64,000 nucleotides of DNA from Verrucomicrobiaceae bacterium (GCA_947466075.1 CANIBP010000024.1:1-64000); one strand, 5' to 3'; positions 53,328 to 62,843 are shown, counted from the stretch's first letter. Numbers and translations: made by a program. The notes: generated from the sequence alone by a model not told the origin.

Positions 53328-54609
53328 GATTGCCGTTCAGCCTGCCATGCGTCCAGCGTTTGAGCAACGCGGGTAGTGCTGTCGGGCGCGACATCGTCAC
53401 ATACACACCGCCGATGACCGCACAGGCTCCGCAGAACCAGAAGATGTCGCCGGGCGTCCAGCCGAGGCGGATGTTCAGCTCCTTTTGCAGCAAGGCCGCT
53501 GCGCTGATACCGACCCATGACAACCACGAGGCCGCGCCCTGCACCGATCCTTTGCGATCTGCTGGTGGACGATGCTGCAACACCGCAGCCAGTGGAACGA
53601 TGAACATGCCGCCACCAATGCCCAACAGCGTGAGGCAGACGGTGAAAGCGTTCTTGGAAATGTCGTCAAAGCCGAGCGCGAAGCCCATCGCTGCCATGAG
53701 GAAGGCACCGAGTGGAATGAGGCCATATTCGACATGATCACCGCTCAATTTGCCTGCCAGCAGACTGCCTGCGGCCATGCCGATGGCGAGTGCGACCTGC
53801 AAAGCACTGTTTTCCATCGGCTTGATGTGCATGACCTGCTCCGCATACAAAACGAGGTTCATCTGCAACAGCACGGCGATGAAGAAGAAGCCGGTGTTGC
53901 CGAGGTTTGCCCGCCACAAATCGCGATCCGTGCGCATCCACTTAAACTCACGCCAAAGATCGCCGAGGAAGTTGAGGCGCAGCGGTTTGTCAGGACTCGC
54001 GGCAGGAACGCGCGTGATGCCCAGGCTCATGAGCCAGCCGATCATCGCGAGACCGAGCAGAATGCCGCCCGACCACGCTGGTTTACCCGCAAAGCTCTCC
54101 GCCAGCCATGCGGCGGCCAGCGTGCCGAAGATCGCCGCGAGGAACGTCAGCATCTCGATCACGCCATTGGCCCACGAGAGTTTTTTTGGCGGAACGACTT
54201 CAGGAAGCGATCCGTACTTCGATGCAGCGAAGAAGGCGCTGTGAACGCCCATGAGGCAGATACTGGCGAGCTGCAGGCCCATCTTGCCCGAAGCCAGCGC
54301 ATACGTGGCAAAGATCATGATGCCGATCTCCATCGTCTTCACGCCGATCATCACATGCCGTTTGCTGAAACGATCTGCCATCCAGCCGCCGAACATCGAG
54401 AGCAGCAGGAAAGGAATGGCGAAATACATGCCAGAGTCGGATACCAGGCTGTCGAGCTGCTCCTTCGGCATCTTTTGCGCAATCACTAGGTAGATGACGA
54501 GCCACTTGAGCACGCTGTCAGAGAACGCGCCTTGGAATTGCGTGCCCATCAGGCACCAGAAGCCGCGCTGCCATTTTTTTTCGGTTATCGTGGGAGAAGG
54601 TGAGTTCAT
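53320..54609 (-). CDS. major facilitator superfamily transporter (LplT-like)
   Basis: 429 residues with about 12 membrane helices. MFGGWMADRFSKRHVMIGVK is the MFS loop between helices 2 and 3. ASKYGSLPEVVPPKKLSWANGVIEMLT is a hallmark of the LplT/Aas group, which flips lysophospholipids. In many bacteria this domain is fused to an acyltransferase; here it is alone. A lipid substrate is therefore likely but unproven. It overlaps the next membrane gene by four bases. Confidence 0.83.
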   Translation of the reverse strand: MNSPSPTITEKKWQRGFWCLMGTQFQGAFSDSVLKWLVIYLVIAQKMPKEQLDSLVSDSGMYFAIPFLLLSMFGGWMADRFSKRHVMIGVKTMEIGIMIFATYALASGKMGLQLASICLMGVHSAFFAASKYGSLPEVVPPKKLSWANGVIEMLTFLAAIFGTLAAAWLAESFAGKPAWSGGILLGLAMIGWLMSLGITRVPAASPDKPLRLNFLGDLWREFKWMRTDRDLWRANLGNTGFFFIAVLLQMNLVLYAEQVMHIKPMENSALQVALAIGMAAGSLLAGKLSGDHVEYGLIPLGAFLMAAMGFALGFDDISKNAFTVCLTLLGIGGGMFIVPLAAVLQHRPPADRKGSVQGAASWLSWVGISAAALLQKELNIRLGWTPGDIFWFCGACAVIGGVYVTMSRPTALPALLKRWTHGRLNGNHG

Positions 54610-55268
54610 GCGCGTTTGGCGGCAGCTTGTTCAGGCGTGGGGCAGATTTTCTTCAGAACCAAGTGGGTGGGAATAAACACAAGAATGATCAACATCGCGA
54701 TCCATGTCACGAGATAAAGTTCCGCGCTCATCCAGGTTTGCGGCTGCGTATCGTCCATGCCGAAGACGTAGTTGATGTTGCGCGGCAGATTCGGATCCGA
54801 CAGCGTTTCGCCTGCTTTCGGAAAGAGGAAGAAGGCCGTAAGACACAAGCCTGATGCCGAGGCCGTCCAGCCCTTCAGCGCACGTTTATCATAGCCCAGC
54901 TTGAACACTAGATAGACCAACAGGAACGGCAGCCAGCCATGAAACAGCGACAGGCCGCGCAGGAACAGCGGCTTCGTGCTATCAAACATGTAGGCCGTCA
55001 TGCCCGTCATTTTGTTGCCCGTAAGCTGAACGACGAAATCCACGCACCACAGCGCCTGCGGCATCAAAATGCCCACGGCAGGCAGCGAGATGAGTAGCGG
55101 ACTTTCGATCCACACGCCGACGAGCGTGAGCAGCAGCGCGATATCGCAGAAATAGAGAAAGTTCGTCGGGCCGTAGTGATACCAGTAAACGGGAATCAAA
55201 ACCACCATGAAGGCAGTGTAGGAGACTTTGAGCCACAGCGGGATCGCGTGTGAAGTGTGTGTTTTCAT
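54606..55268 (-). CDS. multi-helix membrane protein, unknown function
   Basis: 220 residues from ATG 55268, with about six helices (VSYTAFMVVLIPVYWY, FLYFCDIALLLTLVGVWI, LPFLLVYLVFKLGY and LVTWIAMLIILVFIPTHLVL among them). The stretch YHYGPTNFLYFCDIALLLTL is striking but I cannot name a domain. It precedes the MFS gene on the same strand with an ATGA overlap, so both belong to one unit with the GT gene. The other in-frame start (55289) adds seven residues. Confidence 0.75.
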   Translation of the reverse strand: MKTHTSHAIPLWLKVSYTAFMVVLIPVYWYHYGPTNFLYFCDIALLLTLVGVWIESPLLISLPAVGILMPQALWCVDFVVQLTGNKMTGMTAYMFDSTKPLFLRGLSLFHGWLPFLLVYLVFKLGYDKRALKGWTASASGLCLTAFFLFPKAGETLSDPNLPRNINYVFGMDDTQPQTWMSAELYLVTWIAMLIILVFIPTHLVLKKICPTPEQAAAKRA

Positions 55269-55380
55269 GCGAGAGGAGTCTTCAACCATGCGCTACTGCG
55301 GACAAATCGACCATTTGTGAGTTTGTATTGAGGGCGTCAATGACCACATGAGCTAGGGCGATGATGCTTTTGATCTAATC

Positions 55381-56751
55381 TCATCCAAATGTCGCGGCTG
55401 TTTCGATAAGCACAAATGTCTTCCTCACGCGGTCGTCATCCGCGTAATCCCAACCATCGAAATACTCACGAAATGCTACACTCGGATTGAGCTCATTACC
55501 TTGTGGCAAATAGCCAAGATCTTTCATGGTTCTGCCCAACTCTAAGACATTGATAGCTTCTGCTTCATAGCGGCCAGTCACATAAATTACAAACCATCTA
55601 TTTGGATTTGAAATATTCAACGCATACAGGAACTGACCGAGTTCCAGATCAGAAACTTTTCCGGTACCGATTCTTTGATATAGATCACGCTTTGCCACCT
55701 TTAAGCACACCAAAAATGTTGCCATTGCTGATGCGCACCAAAACATCTGTCCGGTTAACCGTGGCGACTTAGCTGTCGCATGTCCGAGGATTCTAAATGC
55801 TTCTTGAATTTGCCGGGGTGTCATTCTCAGAGCAACCACCAAATCGACGATGTATTTGAGGGTAGTGTGGAGATTCGTGGCGTTCTCTCGCTTCCCAGCC
55901 AGATTTAGGAATCTGGCAGTATAGTGCTCGGCAAGTTTGCGCATGGCCCCGCTATCAGGTTCCGGCAGTGATAATGAGCGCTGAACAAACTTGCGGTAAT
56001 ACTCTTCGAAATTGAGGTCACGTCCAAACAAAGCGCGCGCAGAACAGCTTAACTGATCATAATCAACAGCGAGCACGAAGACCAAGCCATGAATATCAAA
56101 AACATGTTTGATCGTTTCGAGGTAGCTAATGGCATAATCTGGACGACAACGATCAAGCTCATCCACGAAGACGAAAGCTTGGGGGCGTTCGCTTCCAAAT
56201 ATTGCCCTTAATGTGTCCTTCAACTTCTTCAGCGATACGCTCCTTTTCTCATACAGTGACACAAAATCTGGCGGCGGTTCTTTTCTGGCTGCTTTCTTTT
56301 TTTCGGCGACGTCGCCAGCCGCTAGCGGATCAATGCCTGTAATCCTAGAGACCAGATTGTTTGCCAATCCAAGAGTGAACCATGCTGCATCTTTAGCAGC
56401 CTCTCGAATGCGTTTGCCTTCATCCGAATTGGAATTCAGCCCTTTTTCTTTCGCGGCCTGAATAAGCCCCGTGATGATGGCTAGAAGTGGGTCTCCACAG
56501 TAATCACTCTCCCAGGCATTTAACATGAGAACAACTGGAACAGCAGCGTCCTGCTGCCTTCGGGTTTTCATATCACCGGCCCACATGGAAAGGAATGTCG
56601 ATTTCCCCGACCCAAAGGGCGCATTCAGACTGATGACCAAGCTTCCGTCTGTAAAGCCGTGCTCAATCATCAAGAATTCTTCCAGTCGTTGGCTGAAGGG
56701 TTCTAGAGACAGATGATCATTCTCGAATGCTTGTGATGCAGATTCATTCAT
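55381..56751 (-). CDS. KAP-family P-loop NTPase
   Basis: 456 residues. Walker A is NAPFGSGKSTFLSMW (about 44-58) and Walker B is AFVFVDELDRCRPDYAISYLE, with DRCRP the typical KAP turn. FVLAVDYDQL and YYRKFVQRSLSLPEP follow as in AAA-type sensor regions. There is no long membrane insert between the two Walker motifs; only a short hydrophobic stretch (about 122-138). KAP proteins include phage-exclusion PifA and signalling NTPases. The gene is visibly AT-richer than its neighbours and stands alone, which suggests acquisition. A defence role is a guess. Confidence 0.86.
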   Translation of the reverse strand: MNESASQAFENDHLSLEPFSQRLEEFLMIEHGFTDGSLVISLNAPFGSGKSTFLSMWAGDMKTRRQQDAAVPVVLMLNAWESDYCGDPLLAIITGLIQAAKEKGLNSNSDEGKRIREAAKDAAWFTLGLANNLVSRITGIDPLAAGDVAEKKKAARKEPPPDFVSLYEKRSVSLKKLKDTLRAIFGSERPQAFVFVDELDRCRPDYAISYLETIKHVFDIHGLVFVLAVDYDQLSCSARALFGRDLNFEEYYRKFVQRSLSLPEPDSGAMRKLAEHYTARFLNLAGKRENATNLHTTLKYIVDLVVALRMTPRQIQEAFRILGHATAKSPRLTGQMFWCASAMATFLVCLKVAKRDLYQRIGTGKVSDLELGQFLYALNISNPNRWFVIYVTGRYEAEAINVLELGRTMKDLGYLPQGNELNPSVAFREYFDGWDYADDDRVRKTFVLIETAATFG

Positions 56752-56801
56752 GAGTGAGATTACCTTTTGTTGTCTTAAACGTGGTTATGAATTTGAGCAC
56801 A

Positions 56802-57710
56802 TCAATGCTGCCCCTGTGCGATCTGCGCGGCCAGTTCAGCAATCAATGATGTTAGCGTGTTGAGTTCGCCGCTGGGTTTTTGTTTAGGGAGCACCAGCAG
56901 GAGTTCTGATGTGGGCACAGGGGCGGCAAGTGGGACGAAGATGCAGCCGCCATGCGGCAGTTTGCTGGCATGAGCAGGCATGACGGCGACACCTTCGCCA
57001 GCAGTGACGGCTCCGAGCATCATGGAGAGTGAATCGACTTCGGTAGCTATGTTCGGCTCAAACCCGGCTCCTTGGCAGAGACTGCGCAAAAACTCGCGGC
57101 GGCCGGGAAAAAACGCATCAGAGAGTGAAACCCATGGCTCACCCTTCAATGCGCCAAGCTTAATTGATTTCTTTTTCGCCAGTGCATGATCTGCCGACAG
57201 CACCGCGGCCATTTTATGACGTGAGAGGCGACGGATGTCGAATTGGGTGCGGTCACGTTCATCAAGATTGCCGAGAATGGCAGCGTCGAGTTCGTGATTA
57301 CGCAGGCGGTCGAGTTGAGCACGTGGTGGCAGCTCAAACAGGCTCACTTGGGCCTTCGGGTGCCGAAGGCGGAACTCACGCACGGCAGGAGCGACGAGAT
57401 CATCGAGAAACGGCGTGAGGAAACCGAGGCGGAGCGTGCGGCGGGCCTTCCCAAACTGCTCGCGCAACTGCTGCGCGCCCGTTTCGGCATCGCAGACGAT
57501 CTGGCGTGCTTTTGGCAGGAAAAAGCGGCCCGCATCAGTGAGGTGGATGCGTTTGCGGATGCGATCAAATAACGGTACGCCCAGCTCCGCCTCCAACACG
57601 GCGACCTGACGACTCAGCGCCGGCTGCGTGACGTGCAGCCGCTTCGCTGCAGCCGAAATCCTCAAATCTTCGGCGGCGGCGATGAAGTAACGAAGCTGGT
57701 GAAATTCCAC
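56802..57710 (-). CDS. LysR-family transcriptional regulator
   Basis: 302 residues. The N-terminal winged helix (MEFHQLRYFIAAAEDLRISAAAKRLHVTQPALSRQVAVLE) is unmistakable. The C-terminal half is the periplasmic-binding-like effector domain, containing LRLGFLTPFLDDLVAPAVREF. It probably senses a small molecule and controls divergent genes. The start lies 87 bases from the start of the divergent DUF1501 gene, the most likely target besides itself. Confidence 0.93.
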   Translation of the reverse strand: MEFHQLRYFIAAAEDLRISAAAKRLHVTQPALSRQVAVLEAELGVPLFDRIRKRIHLTDAGRFFLPKARQIVCDAETGAQQLREQFGKARRTLRLGFLTPFLDDLVAPAVREFRLRHPKAQVSLFELPPRAQLDRLRNHELDAAILGNLDERDRTQFDIRRLSRHKMAAVLSADHALAKKKSIKLGALKGEPWVSLSDAFFPGRREFLRSLCQGAGFEPNIATEVDSLSMMLGAVTAGEGVAVMPAHASKLPHGGCIFVPLAAPVPTSELLLVLPKQKPSGELNTLTSLIAELAAQIAQGQH

Positions 57711-57797
57711 GACGGATCAGACCACAGGCTAACGCTGTGTGCAAATCGTCCGCATCTTGGCAAGTCGGTCGATTCGCGAGCGTAGAAGCTTAACATC

Positions 57798-59231
57798 ATG
57801 CCAATACCGCTGTTTCGCCCCTCCATGGACCGCCGAGCCTTTCTCACGGCTTCGACGATGGGATTGGCGTCGTTGCGCTTCGGGCCTGCGTTGAATGCAT
57901 CGACTGGACCCGGCGTTACGTCACCGACTTTGGCAAAGCCCGCCAAATCGACGGTGCTGTTCTTCCTCTGCGGCGGCGCGTCGCACATCGATATGTGGGA
58001 CATGAAGCCGGAGGCGCCGCTGGAGTTTCGCGGTGAGTTTAAGCCCATCCGCACCACCGGCGCGGACGTTCGTCTGTGCGAGCATTTGCCTCTGCTTGCC
58101 AAGCAGGCACATAACTTCGCCATGGTGCATGGCATCACGGATGGTGGTTTGGCGACTGGGGATCATCACGCCGGCTATTATTACAATCTGACTGGTCACG
58201 CGCCGGACATCACCTTCAAGCAGCAGGGCAATGACCGCAGGCCGTATCCCGAAGATTGGCCTTACATGGGCAGTGTCGTCGGCATGAAGCGCCCGCAGCA
58301 TCCGACACTGCCGCAGATCATTTCTTTGCCCCATAAGCCGAGCAAACTGCCATACACACGCCCCGGACAGTTCGCCGGCCGCATCGGCATGGAGCATGAT
58401 CCGTTTTATGTGAACGGGAGCTTTGATGAGCCGCTGAGATTCAACGCGCCAACGATTTCCATGGGAGGCGGCATGACGGCCGCCCGCATGCAGGACCGTC
58501 ATGCGCTCCTGAACGCGATGAATCAAGCGCGGCGAGAGCTGGATCAAGAGGCGGCGATCCAAAACTATGTGAAGCAGCAGGAGCGCGCCTTTGAGCTGCT
58601 TTCCTCCAGCAGCACCACGAGTGCCTTCGACATCAAATCCGAACCGCAGAAGCTGCGTGAGCGCTATGGCAACACGATCAATGGCACCAGCCTGCTCATG
58701 GCGCGTCGCCTCGTCGAAGCGGGGGTGCCCTTTGTCACCGTTTTCTGGAAAGAGGACGAAAGCATCGCCAACCAATGCAAGAGCGCGGGAGGATGGGACA
58801 CGCATGGCGATAACTTTAACTGCCTGCGCAAATACTTGCTGCCACAGTTTGATCAAGCCTTCTCCGCCTTCATGGAAGACATGTCGGGTCGAGGATTGCT
58901 CGATGAAACGCTCGTCATGGTGACGAGCGAGATGGGCCGCATGCCCAAGGTCGGAGATCGCCGTTCGGGTGGCACCATTGGCGCGGGTCGAGATCACTGG
59001 ACCGCCTGCATGAGCGTTCTGATGGCAGGCGCAGGCATCCGCGGCGGCCAAGTCATCGGCGAAACGGATGCGCGTGCCGAACTGCCCAAAGATCGCCCCA
59101 TTCGTCCTGAAGACATCACCAAGACCGTTTATTACGCGATGGGCATAAGTGATCTCGAAGCCAAAGACAAACTCGGTCGTCCATACAATCTGCTCGATGA
59201 AGGCAAGCCGCTAACGGAGTTGTTTGGTTGA
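57798..59231 (+). CDS. DUF1501 family secreted protein
   Basis: 477 residues. A leader with RRAFLTASTMGLASL (twin-Arg type) precedes the DUF1501 fold: TVLFFLCGGASHIDMWDMKPEAP, GDHHAGYYYNLTGH, GWDTHGDNF and LVMVTSEMGRMPKVG. It is closer to the group linked to PQQ-propeller genes than to its relative at 48.6 kb, judging from its neighbour. The next gene begins 12 bases after its stop. It is divergent from the LysR gene. Confidence 0.92.
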   Translation: MPIPLFRPSMDRRAFLTASTMGLASLRFGPALNASTGPGVTSPTLAKPAKSTVLFFLCGGASHIDMWDMKPEAPLEFRGEFKPIRTTGADVRLCEHLPLLAKQAHNFAMVHGITDGGLATGDHHAGYYYNLTGHAPDITFKQQGNDRRPYPEDWPYMGSVVGMKRPQHPTLPQIISLPHKPSKLPYTRPGQFAGRIGMEHDPFYVNGSFDEPLRFNAPTISMGGGMTAARMQDRHALLNAMNQARRELDQEAAIQNYVKQQERAFELLSSSSTTSAFDIKSEPQKLRERYGNTINGTSLLMARRLVEAGVPFVTVFWKEDESIANQCKSAGGWDTHGDNFNCLRKYLLPQFDQAFSAFMEDMSGRGLLDETLVMVTSEMGRMPKVGDRRSGGTIGAGRDHWTACMSVLMAGAGIRGGQVIGETDARAELPKDRPIRPEDITKTVYYAMGISDLEAKDKLGRPYNLLDEGKPLTELFG

Positions 59232-59243
59232 GCGTCATTCTTT

Positions 59244-61577
59244 ATGTTTCGCACCACCCTTGTCGTCTTCTGTCTCACCGCCACCCTTCAGGCCGAGGAC
59301 TGGTCTCAGTTCCGCGGGGGTAATGGCAGTGGCGTTTCCTCTTCCAAGAACCTGCCGCAGGAATTCTCAGCAGAACAAAACATCGCCTGGAAGGCCAAGA
59401 TCGGCGACGGCATCGGCTCGCCCATCGTGAATAGCGGCCGCGTATTCACCACGGCGATGTTGGGAGAGCAAAAACTTGGTGTGTTCAGCTTTGATTCCGC
59501 AAGCGGCAAGCAACTCTGGCGCAGCGACTTCGACACTGGCACGCTGCCGCGCATCACACCGCCGAACAGCCACGCTTCCTCGACTCCGGCAACGGATGGC
59601 GAGCGTGTGTACGTTTATTTTAGCACGATTGGGCTGCTGGCTTTTGATTTTACCACCGGCAAAGAAGTCTGGCGTCATACAATGACGCGACCTGCTTACT
59701 TGATGGACTGGGGCGCAGCATCGTCTCCCATCGTGCATGATGGTTTGGTCATCTTCTGTCAGGACGACGACCTAGCGCCCTTCGTTGTCGCCGTGGATGT
59801 CAAGACGGGACAGGAGAAGTGGAAGACGCTGCGCAAAGAAATGCTCGCTGGTTATTCACTGCCCGTCATGTGTGAGGCTAACGGTCGCACCGATCTCGTC
59901 GTTGCCGGAAGTGGAAAGATGAAAGGCTACGATCCTGCCACCGGCAAGGAACTGTGGACCTGCAATACACTGCTGCGCACCATCATGACCTCCCCTGTTG
60001 TGCATGACGGCGTTATTTACATCGCGGTGCAAAGCTACGGCGATGCCACGCGCACCTTGAAGCACGCTTTGCTCGAATGGCTGGACACGAATCAGGATAA
60101 GATCCTCTCGCGTGACGAAACGCCTAAGGAATTCCACGAACGCTTCGATGCCTCCGACAAAAACCACGACAAATTCATCGGCCCCGAGGAAATCGACACC
60201 GCGTTCCAATCACCCGACAACATGGCGGCAGGCGGTAACATCATCCAGGCCATCAAAGGCGGCGGTAATGGCGATGTGACGAAGACGCACGTCCTTTGGA
60301 ACATTGATCCGAAGACACCCTCAAACCTCTCCTCACCGCTCTTCTTCAACAATCGTATCTATGTGGTCAAAAGCGGCGGCATGTCGAGTTGCTACGATGC
60401 GAAAGACGGCAAGACACTTTGGGATCGCAGCCGCCTCGGCAATTTTGGCGACTACTTCGCCTCACCCATCGCGGCGGATGGCAAAGTTTATATCGCTGCC
60501 AAGAATGGCTTCATCGTTGAGTTAGAGGACGGGCCGCAGCTCAAAGTCCTTGGTAAACATGACATGGGCGAGGAAATCATCGCCACGCCTGCCATCGCAG
60601 ATGGCCGACTCTTTGTCCGCACTCGCGAAAGCCTTCTATGTGTGTCCGCCAGAGGTTCTCAGCCCGCTTTGGTGTCCGTCGAAAAAGCGCCATCCGCAGC
60701 GAATATGATCGAAACCACATCGCAGCCCGTCAGCGGCTCACGCGTGTGGAATGGCTACACTGGCAACGCCATGGGCCAGGAGGCATGGAGCGATGCCGAG
60801 CTTTTAACGCGGCTCGAACAACTCAAGAAGCTCAACTACACCGCCATTGCCATTCCAAAGGTCGTTTCACCCTTCACGCCGATTCGTGTCGATGGCGACA
60901 CTCCAGGCCGCAAAGCCTTCCGTGGTGCGACCAGCTTTGAAAATCCTGACGTGGTCGCCATCACCGCAAGAATGCGCGAAAATGCCGCCAAGCTCGGCTT
61001 TGAGATTGTCACCGCTGAACCCGTGGAAACCTCAGTGCTGCCGAAAAACGAATTCAGCAGCGAAAAAGCCCTCAGTGATCTCATCACGCCGATCTGCGGC
61101 GAAGGTGTGGCCGAACGGCTTTGGCTTGGCTTTCAAGCCATCGACAAAGCCTCCCAAATCATCGCGCAAAACGATCCCAAGCTCGGTGTGCCTGCGCCAG
61201 AGATGCTGCTGCGTCATTTAAAATCGAAGGAAGCGCTGCCAGCCTGGCTCACCGAAGTCAAAACGCTCTACACCACCGCCATGAGTGAGATGTATCGTGC
61301 CAACACTCGCGCTCGCGAAGGATCGCGCAGTTTCACGCTCTACAACGCGAAGAGGCTGGAATTCACCTTCCACTTCATCAGTTGCATCGAGGCTCTCTAC
61401 AAGTCCCACGATACCGCCACTCGCGCCGAATCCCTCGAAGCCGCCCTGGAGTCGATCTACAATGCTCTGAACTCCTATTCCGATGTGGCACGTGACTCCA
61501 GCGACCGTGGGGCCATCGCCCTGCTCAATGAATACGGTTACCGTGCGCTGCGGAAGGCGATCAAGGATGGTAAGTGA
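59244..61577 (+). CDS. secreted PQQ-like beta-propeller protein with EF-hand pair
   Basis: 777 residues with a signal peptide (MFRTTLVVFCLTATLQAE). WSQFRGGNGSGVS and repeated blades (GVFSFDSASGKQLWRSD, GLLAFDFTTGKEVWRH, CYDAKDGKTLWDRS) match the PQQ/BamB-like propeller. Between two blades lies a DxNxDxxL type EF-hand pair: WLDTNQDKILSRDE and FDASDKNHDKFIGPEE. The last third (about 480-777) is an alpha/beta domain I do not recognise. Many Verrucomicrobia encode such proteins beside DUF1501. Probably periplasmic. Confidence 0.87.
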   Translation: MFRTTLVVFCLTATLQAEDWSQFRGGNGSGVSSSKNLPQEFSAEQNIAWKAKIGDGIGSPIVNSGRVFTTAMLGEQKLGVFSFDSASGKQLWRSDFDTGTLPRITPPNSHASSTPATDGERVYVYFSTIGLLAFDFTTGKEVWRHTMTRPAYLMDWGAASSPIVHDGLVIFCQDDDLAPFVVAVDVKTGQEKWKTLRKEMLAGYSLPVMCEANGRTDLVVAGSGKMKGYDPATGKELWTCNTLLRTIMTSPVVHDGVIYIAVQSYGDATRTLKHALLEWLDTNQDKILSRDETPKEFHERFDASDKNHDKFIGPEEIDTAFQSPDNMAAGGNIIQAIKGGGNGDVTKTHVLWNIDPKTPSNLSSPLFFNNRIYVVKSGGMSSCYDAKDGKTLWDRSRLGNFGDYFASPIAADGKVYIAAKNGFIVELEDGPQLKVLGKHDMGEEIIATPAIADGRLFVRTRESLLCVSARGSQPALVSVEKAPSAANMIETTSQPVSGSRVWNGYTGNAMGQEAWSDAELLTRLEQLKKLNYTAIAIPKVVSPFTPIRVDGDTPGRKAFRGATSFENPDVVAITARMRENAAKLGFEIVTAEPVETSVLPKNEFSSEKALSDLITPICGEGVAERLWLGFQAIDKASQIIAQNDPKLGVPAPEMLLRHLKSKEALPAWLTEVKTLYTTAMSEMYRANTRAREGSRSFTLYNAKRLEFTFHFISCIEALYKSHDTATRAESLEAALESIYNALNSYSDVARDSSDRGAIALLNEYGYRALRKAIKDGK

Positions 61578-61640
61578 TCTGTTTTGATTACCTGCCAGTA
61601 TGAACTTGTGAAGCAGGAAGCATTGGAGGGATGACGGCGT

Positions 61641-62363
61641 ATGCGCGAATACATCGCCGTTATGAAACTCAAACTTCGCCTCTCCAACGAACGCGGCCAC
61701 GCCAACCACGGCTGGCTCGACAGCTGCCACACCTTTAGCTTTGCCGACTACTACGACCCTGCACACATGGGCTTCCGCAGCTTGCGTGTGATCAATCAGG
61801 ATGTCATCGCAGCAGGGGCGGGGTTCCCCACCCATCCGCATCGTGATATGGAAATCTTCAGCTACATCCTTTACGGCGCACTGGCGCACAAAGACAGCAT
61901 GGGCAATGGCCGCGTGCTTGAGCCTGGACAGATTCAACTCATGAGCGCTGGCAGTGGCGTGACGCACAGCGAGTTTAATCCTTCGAAGACTGAGCCCGGC
62001 AGCCTGCTGCAAATCTGGATTCGTCCGCGTCAGAATGGCCTCAAGCCCAGCTACACCGAATGGCATCCGCAGCCGGAGCATGAAACGGCTGAGAAAGTGC
62101 TCGTCATCTCCTCCGATGGACGCGATGGCTCCGCCACCATCCATCAGGACGCCGACATCTACCGTGTGCGCCTTGGCACTGGCAAGTCTGCCACGCACGA
62201 AGTTCGTGCTGGCAGAGGAGCATGGCTCCAACTCATCAAAGGCAGCATCAGCCTCAACGGCACCTCATTAAATCCCGGTGACGCCGTCAGCACCGACGAC
62301 TCCGGCACGCTCACCCTCACCGCCAACGAAGACGCTGAAGCGCTGCTCTTTGATCTCGTCTGA
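61641..62363 (+). CDS. pirin family protein
   Basis: 240 residues in two cupin barrels. NERGHANHGWLDSCHTFSFADYYDPAHMGFRSLRVINQD is the pirin hallmark. FPTHPHRDMEIFSYILYG and GVTHSEFNPSKTEPGSLLQIWI supply the metal-binding His and Glu. Bacterial pirins can act as quercetin 2,3-dioxygenases or redox regulators. ATG 61641 has ggaggg about ten bases upstream; ATG 61662 would drop seven residues. Confidence 0.92.
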   Translation: MREYIAVMKLKLRLSNERGHANHGWLDSCHTFSFADYYDPAHMGFRSLRVINQDVIAAGAGFPTHPHRDMEIFSYILYGALAHKDSMGNGRVLEPGQIQLMSAGSGVTHSEFNPSKTEPGSLLQIWIRPRQNGLKPSYTEWHPQPEHETAEKVLVISSDGRDGSATIHQDADIYRVRLGTGKSATHEVRAGRGAWLQLIKGSISLNGTSLNPGDAVSTDDSGTLTLTANEDAEALLFDLV

Positions 62364-62416
62364 TTTTTACAACCACGTAAACCAACAACTGCAAACCACC
62401 GTAAACTCCCATTCCT

Positions 62417-62795
62417 ATGAAACACATCCCCACCATCGCTCGCCTTCTCCTCGGACTCATCTTCACCGTCTTCGGTTCCAACATGTGGCTGCATTTTATC
62501 CCGATCCCACCGCCACCTGATGGCGCTGCGAAAGACTTCATGTTCGCTCTTTACGGCAGCGATTACCTCACCGTGGCGAAGGTGCTCGAAGTCGCAGGCA
62601 GGCTTCCTGCTTCTCAGCGGGCGCTTTGTGAATCTAGCACTGGCACTCATCGGCCCAGTGGTGGTGAACATCGCCCTCTATCACGTCTTTCTTGTCAAAG
62701 GCGGTTATCCAATGGCCATCGTGCTTGGGGTGTTGTCTCTTGTAGCTCTCGCAGGTCGCAAGAACTTCATGAGCGCCCTGCTAGCCGCTAATTAA
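62417..62795 (+). pseudogene. DoxX-family membrane protein gene with a +1 frameshift
   Basis: The frame from ATG 62417 gives MKHIPTIARLLLGLIFTVFGSNM...FALYGSDYLTVAKVLEVAG (truncated here in the middle), then loses sense. After about 62600 the +2 frame continues as GFLLLSGRFVNLALALIGPVVVN and ends at TAA 62795 with KNFMSALLAAN. Dropping one A near 62600 restores a 125-residue, four-helix DoxX-like protein (gcaggc-a-ggcttcc). The full span is 379 bases, that is 126 codons plus one base. Decay or sequence error cannot be told apart here. Confidence 0.75.
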
Positions 62796-62807
62796 TGCAT
62801 CTTGAAG

Positions 62808-62843
62808 CGAGCCGGATTCGTCACTGAATCCGGCTCGTTTTTT
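62808..62843 (+). terminator. intrinsic terminator
   Basis: cgagccggattc (62808-62819) pairs fully with gaatccggctcg (62826-62837) and is followed by six T residues. It ends the DoxX-gene transcript. Confidence 0.92.

Noticed and set aside
57921..59051. 376-residue minus-strand frame
   Set aside because: Antisense to the DUF1501 gene.
61218..62231. 337-residue minus-strand frame
   Set aside because: Antisense to the propeller end and pirin gene; no motif.
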